In this document: in pieces, positions 55,031-62,555 of the stretch
Layout: every line of letters begins with the position of its first letter
Numbering within the stretch: position 1 is the stretch's first letter
DNA from: Tichowtungia aerotolerans
GTDB taxonomy: Bacteria; Verrucomicrobiota; Kiritimatiellia; Kiritimatiellales; Tichowtungiaceae
Assembly: GCF_009905215.1 (NCBI RefSeq)
Contig: NZ_CP047593.1
Coordinates: 3,786,900-3,850,899 of the forward strand
DNA length: 64,000 bases
Reading direction: 5' to 3'
Program-made: the position numbers and the translations under genes
The notes under the pieces: model-generated
Databases searched by the model: none
What the model was told of the DNA's origin: nothing
What the model saw: only the letters and a program-made list of their open reading frames with translations

Positions 55031-55741
55031 CTACAGGCCAAGGAACTGGATGGCAAGGCCGGAAAGGCAGATCGTTCCGCCAGCCAAAGCATGAGTCCAG
55101 CGCTCCAGCTTATTGAACCGCGCAAAACTGACGCCCCATGAGGCAGCCATAACCACCGTCATCATCGTTCCGATCGTCACCGCACTGAATACAACAGCGA
55201 CCAGAATGGTTCCAGAAAGACTGTGTTTGGCGGCGGGATACATCAGAATCGGGATGAGCGGCTCGCAGGGGCCGAGCACAAAAATGGTGAAGAGAATCCA
55301 CGGAGTAATACCGGCCTTAGCGACCGGCTCATGAGAATGGGTGTGTTCACCGTGATGATCATGTGAATGGACCGGCACACCTGCTCCATCCAGATGCAAG
55401 TGGGTGTGCGGACGATTTTTGATTCCGCGATGAATCCCCCATCCTGCGTAAGCAAAACCGAACCCGATCAGCGCCCATGCCGCGAGGCTTCCGCGAAAAG
55501 CTTCAAAGGCCTCAAGCTTCATCACCGCCACACCGAAAGCAATTCCGATCAGCCCCAGCACCACGGAACTCAGCACATGCCCCAACCCGCACAAGAAGGT
55601 GATCCATACCGTTTTCGCCGTGCTCCAGTTTCGAGCACGGTTCATCACGATAAACGGGAGATAGTGATCCGGACCAAACAGCGTATGCAGAAAGCCGATA
55701 GACGCTGCGGTCCCGCACAGAATAGCGATTTCAGAGTTCAT
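55031..55741 (-). CDS. Integral membrane protein, UreH/NiCoT-like, with His-rich loop
   Basis: The 236-residue protein has six hydrophobic helices. The first carries IGFLHTLFGPDHYLPF, with the H-x4-DH pattern of nickel/cobalt permeases and UreH-like proteins. A central loop is very His-rich (HTHLHLDGAG, HSHDHHGEHTHSH). The last half has GPCEPLIPILMYPAA, typical of this family. It probably moves Ni, Co or another metal across the inner membrane; direction is not known. It lies 11 nt past the lysS stop on the same strand. Confidence 0.82.
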   Translation of the reverse strand: MNSEIAILCGTAASIGFLHTLFGPDHYLPFIVMNRARNWSTAKTVWITFLCGLGHVLSSVVLGLIGIAFGVAVMKLEAFEAFRGSLAAWALIGFGFAYAGWGIHRGIKNRPHTHLHLDGAGVPVHSHDHHGEHTHSHEPVAKAGITPWILFTIFVLGPCEPLIPILMYPAAKHSLSGTILVAVVFSAVTIGTMMTVVMAASWGVSFARFNKLERWTHALAGGTICLSGLAIQFLGL

Positions 55742-55752
55742 GAAACACTTAT

Positions 55753-57216
55753 TTACCCTTCTGCTTCGCCAGCGTCAATCTCCGCTTTCTTGCGCGGTTT
55801 CAGCTGCGGGAACAAAATCACATCACGGATTGCATCGGAACCGCTCAACAGCATCATCAATCGGTCAATTCCGATCCCCATCCCTCCAGTCGGCGGCATG
55901 CCGGTTTCGAGCGCGCTGAGGAAGTCCTGATCGATCTTCGACTGGTCGCCACCGGCCTGCGCTTCAAAACGGCGGCGCTGTTCAAAGGCATCATTGAGCT
56001 CGCTATAGGCCGGCGCGATTTCCTTACCGCCGATAATCAGCTCAAAAACATCAACCAGAGACGGATCGTCATCACACGGATTCGCCAGCGGAACGAGTTC
56101 TGCAGGCAGGCGAGTAATAAAAGTCGGCTGAATCAACGTGCCCTCAATCGTTTTGTCATAGATTTCATGCGTGATTTTTTCGAAGTCAAAATCAGCCTCG
56201 ATGGCAACATCAAGCTCGGCGGCTTTAGCGCGAGCGTCTTCGACGGTTTTCTCAAACCAGTCATCCCCAAGATTCTGTTTGATCAGATCGTGATAGGTAA
56301 TTTCGTTCCAAGGTGTGGAAAGGTCGATCTTATTGCCCATCCACTCGACCTCAAGACCTCCGAAAATCGTTTCGGCCAAATGAGTCACCAGGCTCTGAAC
56401 CAACTCCTGCATCGTACGCATATCGCCATACGCCTCATAGGTTTCAAGAACCGTAAATTCCGGGTTATGCGTACGGTCGAGTCCTTCGTTGCGGAAGTTG
56501 CGGTTCAGCTCAAACACCTTATCCATACCGCCGACAATCAGGCGTTTCAGATACAGTTCAGGAGCAATCCGAAAGTACATTTCCGTACTGAGCGCCTGAT
56601 AATGCGTCTTGAACGGATTGGCGGCTGCGCCGCCGGCAATCGCCTGAATCATCGGCGTTTCGACTTCAAAGTAGCCGCGGCCTTCGAGGAAACGGCGGAT
56701 TTCGCTCAGCAAACGGGTGCGCTTTTTGAAGAGATCCAGAACCTCGTCGTTGGAAATCAGATCCAGCTCGCGCTGACGGTAGCGGGTTTCCACATCCTGC
56801 AATCCGTGGAATTTTTCCGGCGGCGGCAAAAGCGATTTGCAAAGAAGCGTCCATTCGCTGACGCGAACCGTCTGCTCTTCGGTGCGAGTAATAAAGGTTT
56901 CTCCGGAAACCCCGATAATATCCCCAAGATCGAGCAGTTTGAACGCCGCAAAGTTTTCCTCACCTAGAATATCCTTCTTCACCATCAGCTGGAATTTTGC
57001 CGAGCCGTCGGAAATGTGGGCGAACGCCATTTTCCCCATTTTACGGATTGCAACAATACGTCCGCAGGCCCTCACCTGTTTTCCCTCTTCAAAATCTGCA
57101 TGCAGCTTTTCAAGCGTAGCGGTGCGATTAAAGGCTTTGCCATACGCCGGGAATCCCGCGTCGGCCAGTTTCTTCATATTTTCAATGCGCTGTTGGCGAT
57201 ATTCATTGTCCTGCAT
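55753..57216 (-). CDS. lysS: Lysyl-tRNA synthetase, class II
   Basis: The 487-residue enzyme has an N-terminal OB-fold anticodon domain and class II motifs 1, 2 and 3: FLEGRGYFEVETPM, FRNEGLDRTHNPEFTVLE and GMGIGIDRLMML. It attaches lysine to its tRNA. Length and motif order are normal. A TTCCA-N5-TGGAA element lies at 56306. The membrane protein gene follows after 11 nt. Confidence 0.97.
   Translation of the reverse strand: MQDNEYRQQRIENMKKLADAGFPAYGKAFNRTATLEKLHADFEEGKQVRACGRIVAIRKMGKMAFAHISDGSAKFQLMVKKDILGEENFAAFKLLDLGDIIGVSGETFITRTEEQTVRVSEWTLLCKSLLPPPEKFHGLQDVETRYRQRELDLISNDEVLDLFKKRTRLLSEIRRFLEGRGYFEVETPMIQAIAGGAAANPFKTHYQALSTEMYFRIAPELYLKRLIVGGMDKVFELNRNFRNEGLDRTHNPEFTVLETYEAYGDMRTMQELVQSLVTHLAETIFGGLEVEWMGNKIDLSTPWNEITYHDLIKQNLGDDWFEKTVEDARAKAAELDVAIEADFDFEKITHEIYDKTIEGTLIQPTFITRLPAELVPLANPCDDDPSLVDVFELIIGGKEIAPAYSELNDAFEQRRRFEAQAGGDQSKIDQDFLSALETGMPPTGGMGIGIDRLMMLLSGSDAIRDVILFPQLKPRKKAEIDAGEAEG
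56306..56320. repeat. TTCCA-N5-TGGAA palindrome
   Basis: Exact copy inside lysS, encoding part of LSTPWNEI. Confidence 0.6.
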
Positions 57217-57288
57217 AGAATTTCTCCTGAATCAAAACCGGGCATACTACCCGTGAACACTGCCCGGTGCAAGACGAGGCAGCTCTTT

Positions 57289-57303
57289 TTCCAATGTCTG
57301 GAA
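57289..57303. repeat. TTCCA-N5-TGGAA palindrome
   Basis: Exact copy between lysS and the SagB-type gene. Arms extend to eight bases, TTTTTCCA/TGGAAAAA (57286-57306), the longest in the window. Confidence 0.8.
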
Positions 57304-57331
57304 AAAATAACTGGAGCCGTTATGCTGTGGT

Positions 57332-57346
57332 TTCCAAGGTTTGGAA
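57332..57346. repeat. TTCCA-N5-TGGAA palindrome
   Basis: Exact copy 28 nt from the preceding one and 8 nt past the end of the SagB-type gene; arms are TTTCCA/TGGAAA. Confidence 0.8.
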
Positions 57347-57353
57347 AAGCAGC

Positions 57354-57968
57354 CTATTTCGGCGGAAACCCAACGGGCTGGGTCAAAATCACGTGCTGGG
57401 ACGGCGTGAGTTTCATGGCCTTGTGAAGATCCTCTTTCTCGACCCAGCCGAGAACCACAGTGTTCAGTCCTTCAGACGCACAGAAAAGATACACATTCTG
57501 GCTGATAAATCCCGTATCGGTCGCCGAATAGAATTCTTTTTCACCGCGCAGACGATCATAATCGGCCACATAAATGAGATTGACCGGAGCTTTCTGCGTA
57601 AAGGGCTGAACCCCGGTTTTTTCGCGAATGTCTGCCGTCATTTTCTGAATCAGCCGATTCGCTGCTGCATCATACAGATAAAGGCCGGTCGGCAATGCCA
57701 CGTACAGATCGATTTCCTGACTGTTGCGGGCGCTGGGTGCCGTACGTTTACCTCCGTCACGGTTAATTCCGCAGGCGGCCCACAGCAAATCGGACAAAAG
57801 CTGGTTATCCAAAAATTGATCTGAAAAAGCGCGGGCGCTTTGGCGGGCGGCTAATGCCTCCCGCAACGGCATCCCTCCGGTTTTGCGGGGCGCCGGCAAT
57901 TGCAGGTCGCCGCCAAAGACCGACAGAGACAGGAATGCACAAATAACAAAGGTCGTCCGTTTTCTCAT
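57354..57968 (-). CDS. Exported SagB/ThcOx-type nitroreductase
   Basis: The 204-residue protein has a signal peptide (MRKRTTFVICAFLSLSVFGG), and then the SagB-type dehydrogenase fold: ALAARQSARAFSDQFLDNQLLSDLLWAACGINR and SARNSQEIDLYVALP. EGLNTVVLGWVEKEDLHKAMKL closes the FMN site region. Close SagB proteins oxidise thiazolines or oxazolines in peptides, but no precursor or cyclodehydratase gene is near. It therefore may be a general exported FMN oxidoreductase. The ATG at 57968 lies 16 nt past tyrS, in the same direction. Confidence 0.85.
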   Translation of the reverse strand: MRKRTTFVICAFLSLSVFGGDLQLPAPRKTGGMPLREALAARQSARAFSDQFLDNQLLSDLLWAACGINRDGGKRTAPSARNSQEIDLYVALPTGLYLYDAAANRLIQKMTADIREKTGVQPFTQKAPVNLIYVADYDRLRGEKEFYSATDTGFISQNVYLFCASEGLNTVVLGWVEKEDLHKAMKLTPSQHVILTQPVGFPPK

Positions 57969-57984
57969 GAGATCAGCTCCTGCA

Positions 57985-59187
57985 TCAGACAGTAATCCGG
58001 GCAAACTTGCGTTTGCCAACTTTAAGAATCATGCCGTCTTCCGGGGTAATGGCCGCCTGGACGTCGGTGATCTGCTCGTCATTAATACGAACTCCGCCCT
58101 GCTGAATCAAACGACGAGCCTCGCCGTTCGATGGGGCAAATTTTGCAGTCACCACCAGATTAATCAGACCGATTTCTTCGGCAGGCAGGCTCACTTCCGG
58201 CATATCGTCGGGCAGTTCCTTCTGAGCAAAAATGCGGGCAAATTCCTCGGAGGCCTTCGCGCCTTCGCCTTCGCCGACAAAACGATCAACCACACAGCGG
58301 CCGAGTTCATCCTTCACCGCGCGCGGATGCAGTTCGCCGGAGGCGACTTTGGCCTGCATGGCTTCGATCTCTTCCGGCTTGCGACAGAGAATGTAGAGGA
58401 AGTATTTCCACATCAGCTCGTCGCTGACGCTCATAAGCTTGCCGAACATTTCCTTGCTGGACTCATCAATGCCGACATAGTTACCGAGGCTTTTGCTCAT
58501 TTTCTGTACACCGTCGAGTCCTTCGATGAGCGGCAGAGTCATTACGCACTGCGGGTGCTGGCCGTAGACCTTCTGCAGCTCACGACCGAGCAGCAGGTTA
58601 AAGAGCTGGTCGGTTCCTCCCAGCTCCACATCGGCTTCAACCATCACAGAGTCATAGGCCTGCACGAGCGGATACAGGAATTCAACGAGTGAAATGGGCT
58701 GATTGGCGCCATACCGCTTGGAAAAGTCGTCACGCGCCAGCAGCTGGGCGACGGTGACATGCGCGGAAAGACGAATCACATCTTCGAACTTCATTTCGCC
58801 GAGCCACTCAGAATTGAAGCGGACTTCCGTTTTTGCCGGATCGAGGATTTTGAAGACCTGATTTTTATAGCTTTCGGCGTTAGCTGCCACCTGTTCGCGC
58901 GACAGCGCCGGGCGGGTTGCCGATTTGCCGGACGGGTCACCAATCATTCCGGTGAAGTCACCGATGATAAAAACAACCGTATGACCCGCATCCTGAAATT
59001 CGCGCAACTTGTTGAGACCGACGACATGGCCGAGATGAATGTCCGGCGCGGACGGGTCGGCACCATACTTGATGCGCAGACCGCGCCCTTCTTTCGCAGC
59101 AATTTCGAGTTTCTTCTTCAGTTCGTCAGCGGAAAAAAGGTCCACATGACGGGCGGTCAGGAATTCAAGTTGTTCGTCAATTGTCAT
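57985..59187 (-). CDS. tyrS: Tyrosyl-tRNA synthetase
   Basis: The 400-residue class I enzyme has the HIGH-type motif in [16 protein letters not shown] and the KMSKS motif in [18 protein letters not shown]-terminal S4-like RNA-binding domain ([18 protein letters not shown]) follows. The ATG at 59187 ([15 protein letters not shown]) fits the family. It attaches tyrosine to its tRNA. It belongs to the TyrS subfamily with KMSKS rather than KFGKT. Confidence 0.97.
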   Translation of the reverse strand: MTIDEQLEFLTARHVDLFSADELKKKLEIAAKEGRGLRIKYGADPSAPDIHLGHVVGLNKLREFQDAGHTVVFIIGDFTGMIGDPSGKSATRPALSREQVAANAESYKNQVFKILDPAKTEVRFNSEWLGEMKFEDVIRLSAHVTVAQLLARDDFSKRYGANQPISLVEFLYPLVQAYDSVMVEADVELGGTDQLFNLLLGRELQKVYGQHPQCVMTLPLIEGLDGVQKMSKSLGNYVGIDESSKEMFGKLMSVSDELMWKYFLYILCRKPEEIEAMQAKVASGELHPRAVKDELGRCVVDRFVGEGEGAKASEEFARIFAQKELPDDMPEVSLPAEEIGLINLVVTAKFAPSNGEARRLIQQGGVRINDEQITDVQAAITPEDGMILKVGKRKFARITV

Positions 59188-59240
59188 AATGCGCCGGATC
59201 AAACCAAAAAAAGGCGCAAGCGGCAAGTACCGGCAGTTGT

Positions 59241-60287
59241 TTATTCCCAGTCCACCACCAGACTTCCGTAATAGGTGGTGTCGGTTTTCTTGCGTCCACC
59301 CTCCGGCTGGCTGTTGTAATCGTTTTTAAGTCCGACGCGAAGCTTCCAGATTCTGGAATCACCCAGCGGCAAATCAATCCAGCTGTTCTGCGTCAGCAGA
59401 TAATTTGCAAAATCCTCGACAGACGGAACCCATGCCAGCTCATTGTTCATCTCAAAACGGTTGGTCCAGCGATAAAAATGCTGCACACCGAAATCGAGGC
59501 CGATGCTGTCAGAGTTTTCTGTACCGTCTTCGTACGTTTCATACCGATAACTCAAACCGGTATTTCCACTCAGCTTATAATGATCTTCGTCCGCGAACCG
59601 ATAGCTCAAACCACCGGCTGTAACAGAACGCAGTTTGATGTTTTCAAAGACATCGTTTTCCAGTTCCTGACGAATGTACCAACCCCACGGATCATTGAAG
59701 TATGAGGTGTAACGCATGCCGACTTTGCGCTCATCAACAGTTTTATCGCCGTCGGTCTCCTTGCGGTCATAAGATCCATAAAACTTGAGCTGGTCGTTTT
59801 TACTCGCCAGCGTTGCGGACACATTCACACCCATATTCTTTTCATCCGTGTTGCCGGATTTTCCAGAAATATTGCCTGCCGCCTGATAGTTCCATTTTCT
59901 CTTCATGGCGGCGACGACCTTCTCACGAGCGACAATCTCAGGATCCCGATCAGCCTCCCGCCATCCCTGCCGAACCGATGTCAGCGGAGCAGCAAGAACC
60001 CCGTCAACTCCTGAAATCTTCACAGCCCCCTCTGATGCCGCCGCAACGGTTCCCGGCATCACTGCGCCGCTGGACAGACGCACAAACATCGGATCATCAC
60101 TCGAAAATCCAATCACCTGGGCACGGTCAACCGTAAGCTTTCCGGCGAACCCGGTTTCGATTTCAATCGCGCTTTCCGAAATCGCTGCAATTTCCCCCTT
60201 CAGCACAGTTCCATCCTGAACCAGGACTTCATCGGCGAAAAGGACCGTGGAGAACGACCAGCAGGCAATCAGCAAAGTTTTTTTCAT
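59241..60287 (-). CDS. DUF481 (YdiY-like) outer membrane protein
   Basis: The 348-residue product has a signal peptide ([18 protein letters not shown]). An N-terminal region with [23 protein letters not shown] and [11 protein letters not shown] repeats follows. A C-terminal beta-barrel of the DUF481 family then begins near [20 protein letters not shown] and runs to [13 protein letters not shown] with an aromatic-acidic end. Such proteins sit in the outer membrane; function is unknown. The ATG at 60287 gives the signal, and TTATGAAAAAAAC-like context follows GAAGGAATA. It is 53 nt ahead of tyrS. Confidence 0.86.
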   Translation of the reverse strand: MKKTLLIACWSFSTVLFADEVLVQDGTVLKGEIAAISESAIEIETGFAGKLTVDRAQVIGFSSDDPMFVRLSSGAVMPGTVAAASEGAVKISGVDGVLAAPLTSVRQGWREADRDPEIVAREKVVAAMKRKWNYQAAGNISGKSGNTDEKNMGVNVSATLASKNDQLKFYGSYDRKETDGDKTVDERKVGMRYTSYFNDPWGWYIRQELENDVFENIKLRSVTAGGLSYRFADEDHYKLSGNTGLSYRYETYEDGTENSDSIGLDFGVQHFYRWTNRFEMNNELAWVPSVEDFANYLLTQNSWIDLPLGDSRIWKLRVGLKNDYNSQPEGGRKKTDTTYYGSLVVDWE

Positions 60288-60351
60288 AATATTCCTTCTT
60301 TCTTTCTTTCGGGAGAAACTACCGTGAGAAGAACCGGGGATCAATCAAAAG

Positions 60352-60385
60352 AAAAGGCGTTCTGAACTGAATCAGAACGCCTTTT
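60352..60385 (-). terminator. Terminator of rpsA
   Basis: AAAAGGCGTTCTGA and TCAGAACGCCTTTT form a perfect 14-bp stem with a 6-nt loop. U-runs on both sides allow termination in both directions. It lies 20 nt past the rpsA stop. Confidence 0.92.
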
Positions 60386-60404
60386 CGATCCGGAACAGGA
60401 CGGA

Positions 60405-62138
60405 TTACTCAGCCTTGTCGCCCGGATGCCACTCTTCGCCGCCGAGATTCAGGTCGTCGAAGGCGGAGGAAAGGTCGACGAGCTCTTCGCCCGGCTTCAG
60501 GCCGGTCAGAAGATCATCGCTGATCTCAAAGTCCTCATCCGCGATGGCAGCAGCCTTGATGCTCAGGCCGATGCGGTGTTCAACCGGATCAATCTTCACA
60601 ATACGGGCTTCAACCTCATCACCAATGTTGAGAACGTCTTTGACCTTTTCAACACGCTCGTTGCTGATCTGGCTGATGTGCACCAGGCCGTCGATTCCGT
60701 CTTCGAGTTCAACAAACGCACCGAAGTTGGTGAGCTTGGTGACTTTACCATTGATCTTCTGGCCTTCTTTGTAGGTGTCTGTAATGCGTGCCCACGGATC
60801 TTCCTGAGCCTGCTTGAGACCGAGGGAGATGCGCTGGTTGGATGCATCGATTTCCAGAACGATGGTGTCGACTTCGTCACCCTTCTTGAGGACTTCAGAC
60901 GGATGGTTGATCTTGCGGGTCCAGCTCATGTCGGACACGTGAATCATTCCGTCTACGCCGTCTTCGATTTCCACGAAAGCACCGTAAGAGGTGAAGTTGC
61001 GGACTTTTCCGTGTACGAGCGAACCGATCGGGTATTTGAGTGCGGCCATTTCCCACGGATTTTCTTCGGTCTGACGCATACCGAGCGAGATTTTCTTTTC
61101 GTCGGTGTTGATGCTCAGAACAACCGCAGCCACTTCGTCGCCGACTTTCAGTACGTCGGAAGCACGCTGAATGCGTTTGGTCCAGGAGATTTCGGACACG
61201 TGAACCAGACCTTCAACGCCCTCTTCGATCTGAACGAAGGCACCGTACGGAGCCAGGCTGACCACTTTACCCTGAATGCGGGCACCGATCGGGTATTTCG
61301 CGTCGATGTCTTCCCACGGATTGGACAGGGTCTGCTTGAGACCAAGCGAAATGCGTTCTTTCTCGAGGTCGATGTCGAGAATCATCACTTCAAGTTCGTC
61401 GCCGACTTTGACCATTTCGGACGGATGGTTGATGCGGCCCCAGCTCATGTCAGTGACATGCAGCAGACCGTCGATGCCGTCGAGATCAACAAATGCACCG
61501 AAGTCGGTGATATTTTTGACGGTACCTTTGCGAACCTGACCGGTTTTGATTTCGCCCAGCAGTTTCAGTTTCTGCTCACGGCGGGACTCTTCAATGATTT
61601 CGCGGCGTGATACAACGATGTTTTTGCGCTCTTTATTGATTTTCAGAATTTTGACTTCGAGCGTCTGGCCAATGTAGTCGTCAACATTGCGGACCGGAAC
61701 GACATCCACCTGGGAACCCGGCAGGAACGCGTCCGCGCCGATATCCACGATGAATCCGCCCTTGATGGCGCGAGTGATGGTTCCTTCAACGATGCTGCCT
61801 TCTTCGCATTCGTTAACGATGTGATCCCATTTGCGCTGCTGTTCAGCACGTTTTTTGCTCAGGATGACCATGCCGTGTTTGTCTTCAAGGCATTCGAGCA
61901 GAACTTCGACTTCAGAGCCGACAGCCAGCTCATCGATATTGTCGAATTCGTTACCATCAACGATTCCTTCAGATTTATAGCCGATGTCGATGAGGACTTC
62001 GCCGTCATGGATTCGCAGAACTTTTCCTGGCACGATTGAGCCGGTGGTGAAGTCCTTGAGGGTGTTGTTGTACATTGCGTCGACAGCTGCGGGATCCATG
62101 CCGATGGTCAAGCTGTCGGTGTTAGTTGTTTCTTCCAT
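60405..62138 (-). CDS. rpsA: 30S ribosomal protein S1
   Basis: The 577-residue protein contains six S1 RNA-binding repeats, the last four with the clear signature (GKVTKLTNFGAFVELEDGIDG and similar). The first two are more divergent, as in the ribosome-docking repeats. It brings mRNA to the 30S subunit. The C-terminal 30 residues are acidic. Its promoter is likely at 62323-62351, leaving a leader of about 180 nt that could carry feedback control. Confidence 0.97.
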   Translation of the reverse strand: MEETTNTDSLTIGMDPAAVDAMYNNTLKDFTTGSIVPGKVLRIHDGEVLIDIGYKSEGIVDGNEFDNIDELAVGSEVEVLLECLEDKHGMVILSKKRAEQQRKWDHIVNECEEGSIVEGTITRAIKGGFIVDIGADAFLPGSQVDVVPVRNVDDYIGQTLEVKILKINKERKNIVVSRREIIEESRREQKLKLLGEIKTGQVRKGTVKNITDFGAFVDLDGIDGLLHVTDMSWGRINHPSEMVKVGDELEVMILDIDLEKERISLGLKQTLSNPWEDIDAKYPIGARIQGKVVSLAPYGAFVQIEEGVEGLVHVSEISWTKRIQRASDVLKVGDEVAAVVLSINTDEKKISLGMRQTEENPWEMAALKYPIGSLVHGKVRNFTSYGAFVEIEDGVDGMIHVSDMSWTRKINHPSEVLKKGDEVDTIVLEIDASNQRISLGLKQAQEDPWARITDTYKEGQKINGKVTKLTNFGAFVELEDGIDGLVHISQISNERVEKVKDVLNIGDEVEARIVKIDPVEHRIGLSIKAAAIADEDFEISDDLLTGLKPGEELVDLSSAFDDLNLGGEEWHPGDKAE

Positions 62139-62322
62139 AATTTATGGTTTTCCATATATTCCGGTGACTTGAGCCGCCGACCTCAGTGCCTGCGCCCCGT
62201 CCCGGGGTTATTTCTCCTCTGTACGAAACGCTCACGGCCACCCGGCCGGTTTTTTCGCAATTTCGTACTTCCAAAAGAGTCGAAATAGTAGTGATTCGGC
62301 CAGCAAAGACAAGGCTCAAATT

Positions 62323-62351
62323 CCTATAATTCCATTGGCAAACTGACTCAA
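62323..62351 (-). promoter_or_regulatory. Candidate promoter of rpsA
   Basis: On the minus strand TTGAGT (62346-62351), a 17-nt spacer and TATAGG (62323-62328) agree with a sigma-70 promoter in spacing and in most bases. Confidence 0.45.
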
Positions 62352-62425
62352 AATAACGCACCCGAACAGCATATCTGCCGCCGACGTCGGATAATCGGAA
62401 AAATGGAACAAGCAGCGCGCTCGCA

Positions 62426-62453
62426 CAGTCGGGAGCCCCGGGGCTCCCGACTG
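62426..62453. repeat. Perfect 28-bp palindrome
   Basis: CAGTCGGGAGCCCC is followed directly by its reverse complement, without a spacer. It lies 103 nt past the EF-G-like stop. No U-run follows, so a plain intrinsic terminator is uncertain; the DNA could form a cruciform or bind a dimeric protein. Confidence 0.7.
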
Positions 62454-62555
62454 CTTACCATACAGATCAACGGATCCGAAACCGCCCTGCTATGCTGTAT
62501 TAATTTTCAAGCCAATACGCAGGGCGTCCGTGTTCCGGGATTTGAAACGTTCAGC

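Larger units (their letters stand above)
62139..62555. other. Intergenic region between rpsA and the EF-G-like gene
   Basis: No gene is seen. It holds the rpsA leader and candidate promoter, a hairpin-rich CCCCG/CGGGG stretch near 62200, and a perfect 28-bp palindrome at 62426-62453. Confidence 0.5.

Noticed and set aside
57289-57346. Two palindromes as terminators of the SagB-type gene
   Set aside because: The stems are short and A/T-rich, and the same elements lie in coding sequence elsewhere, so terminator function is not supported.
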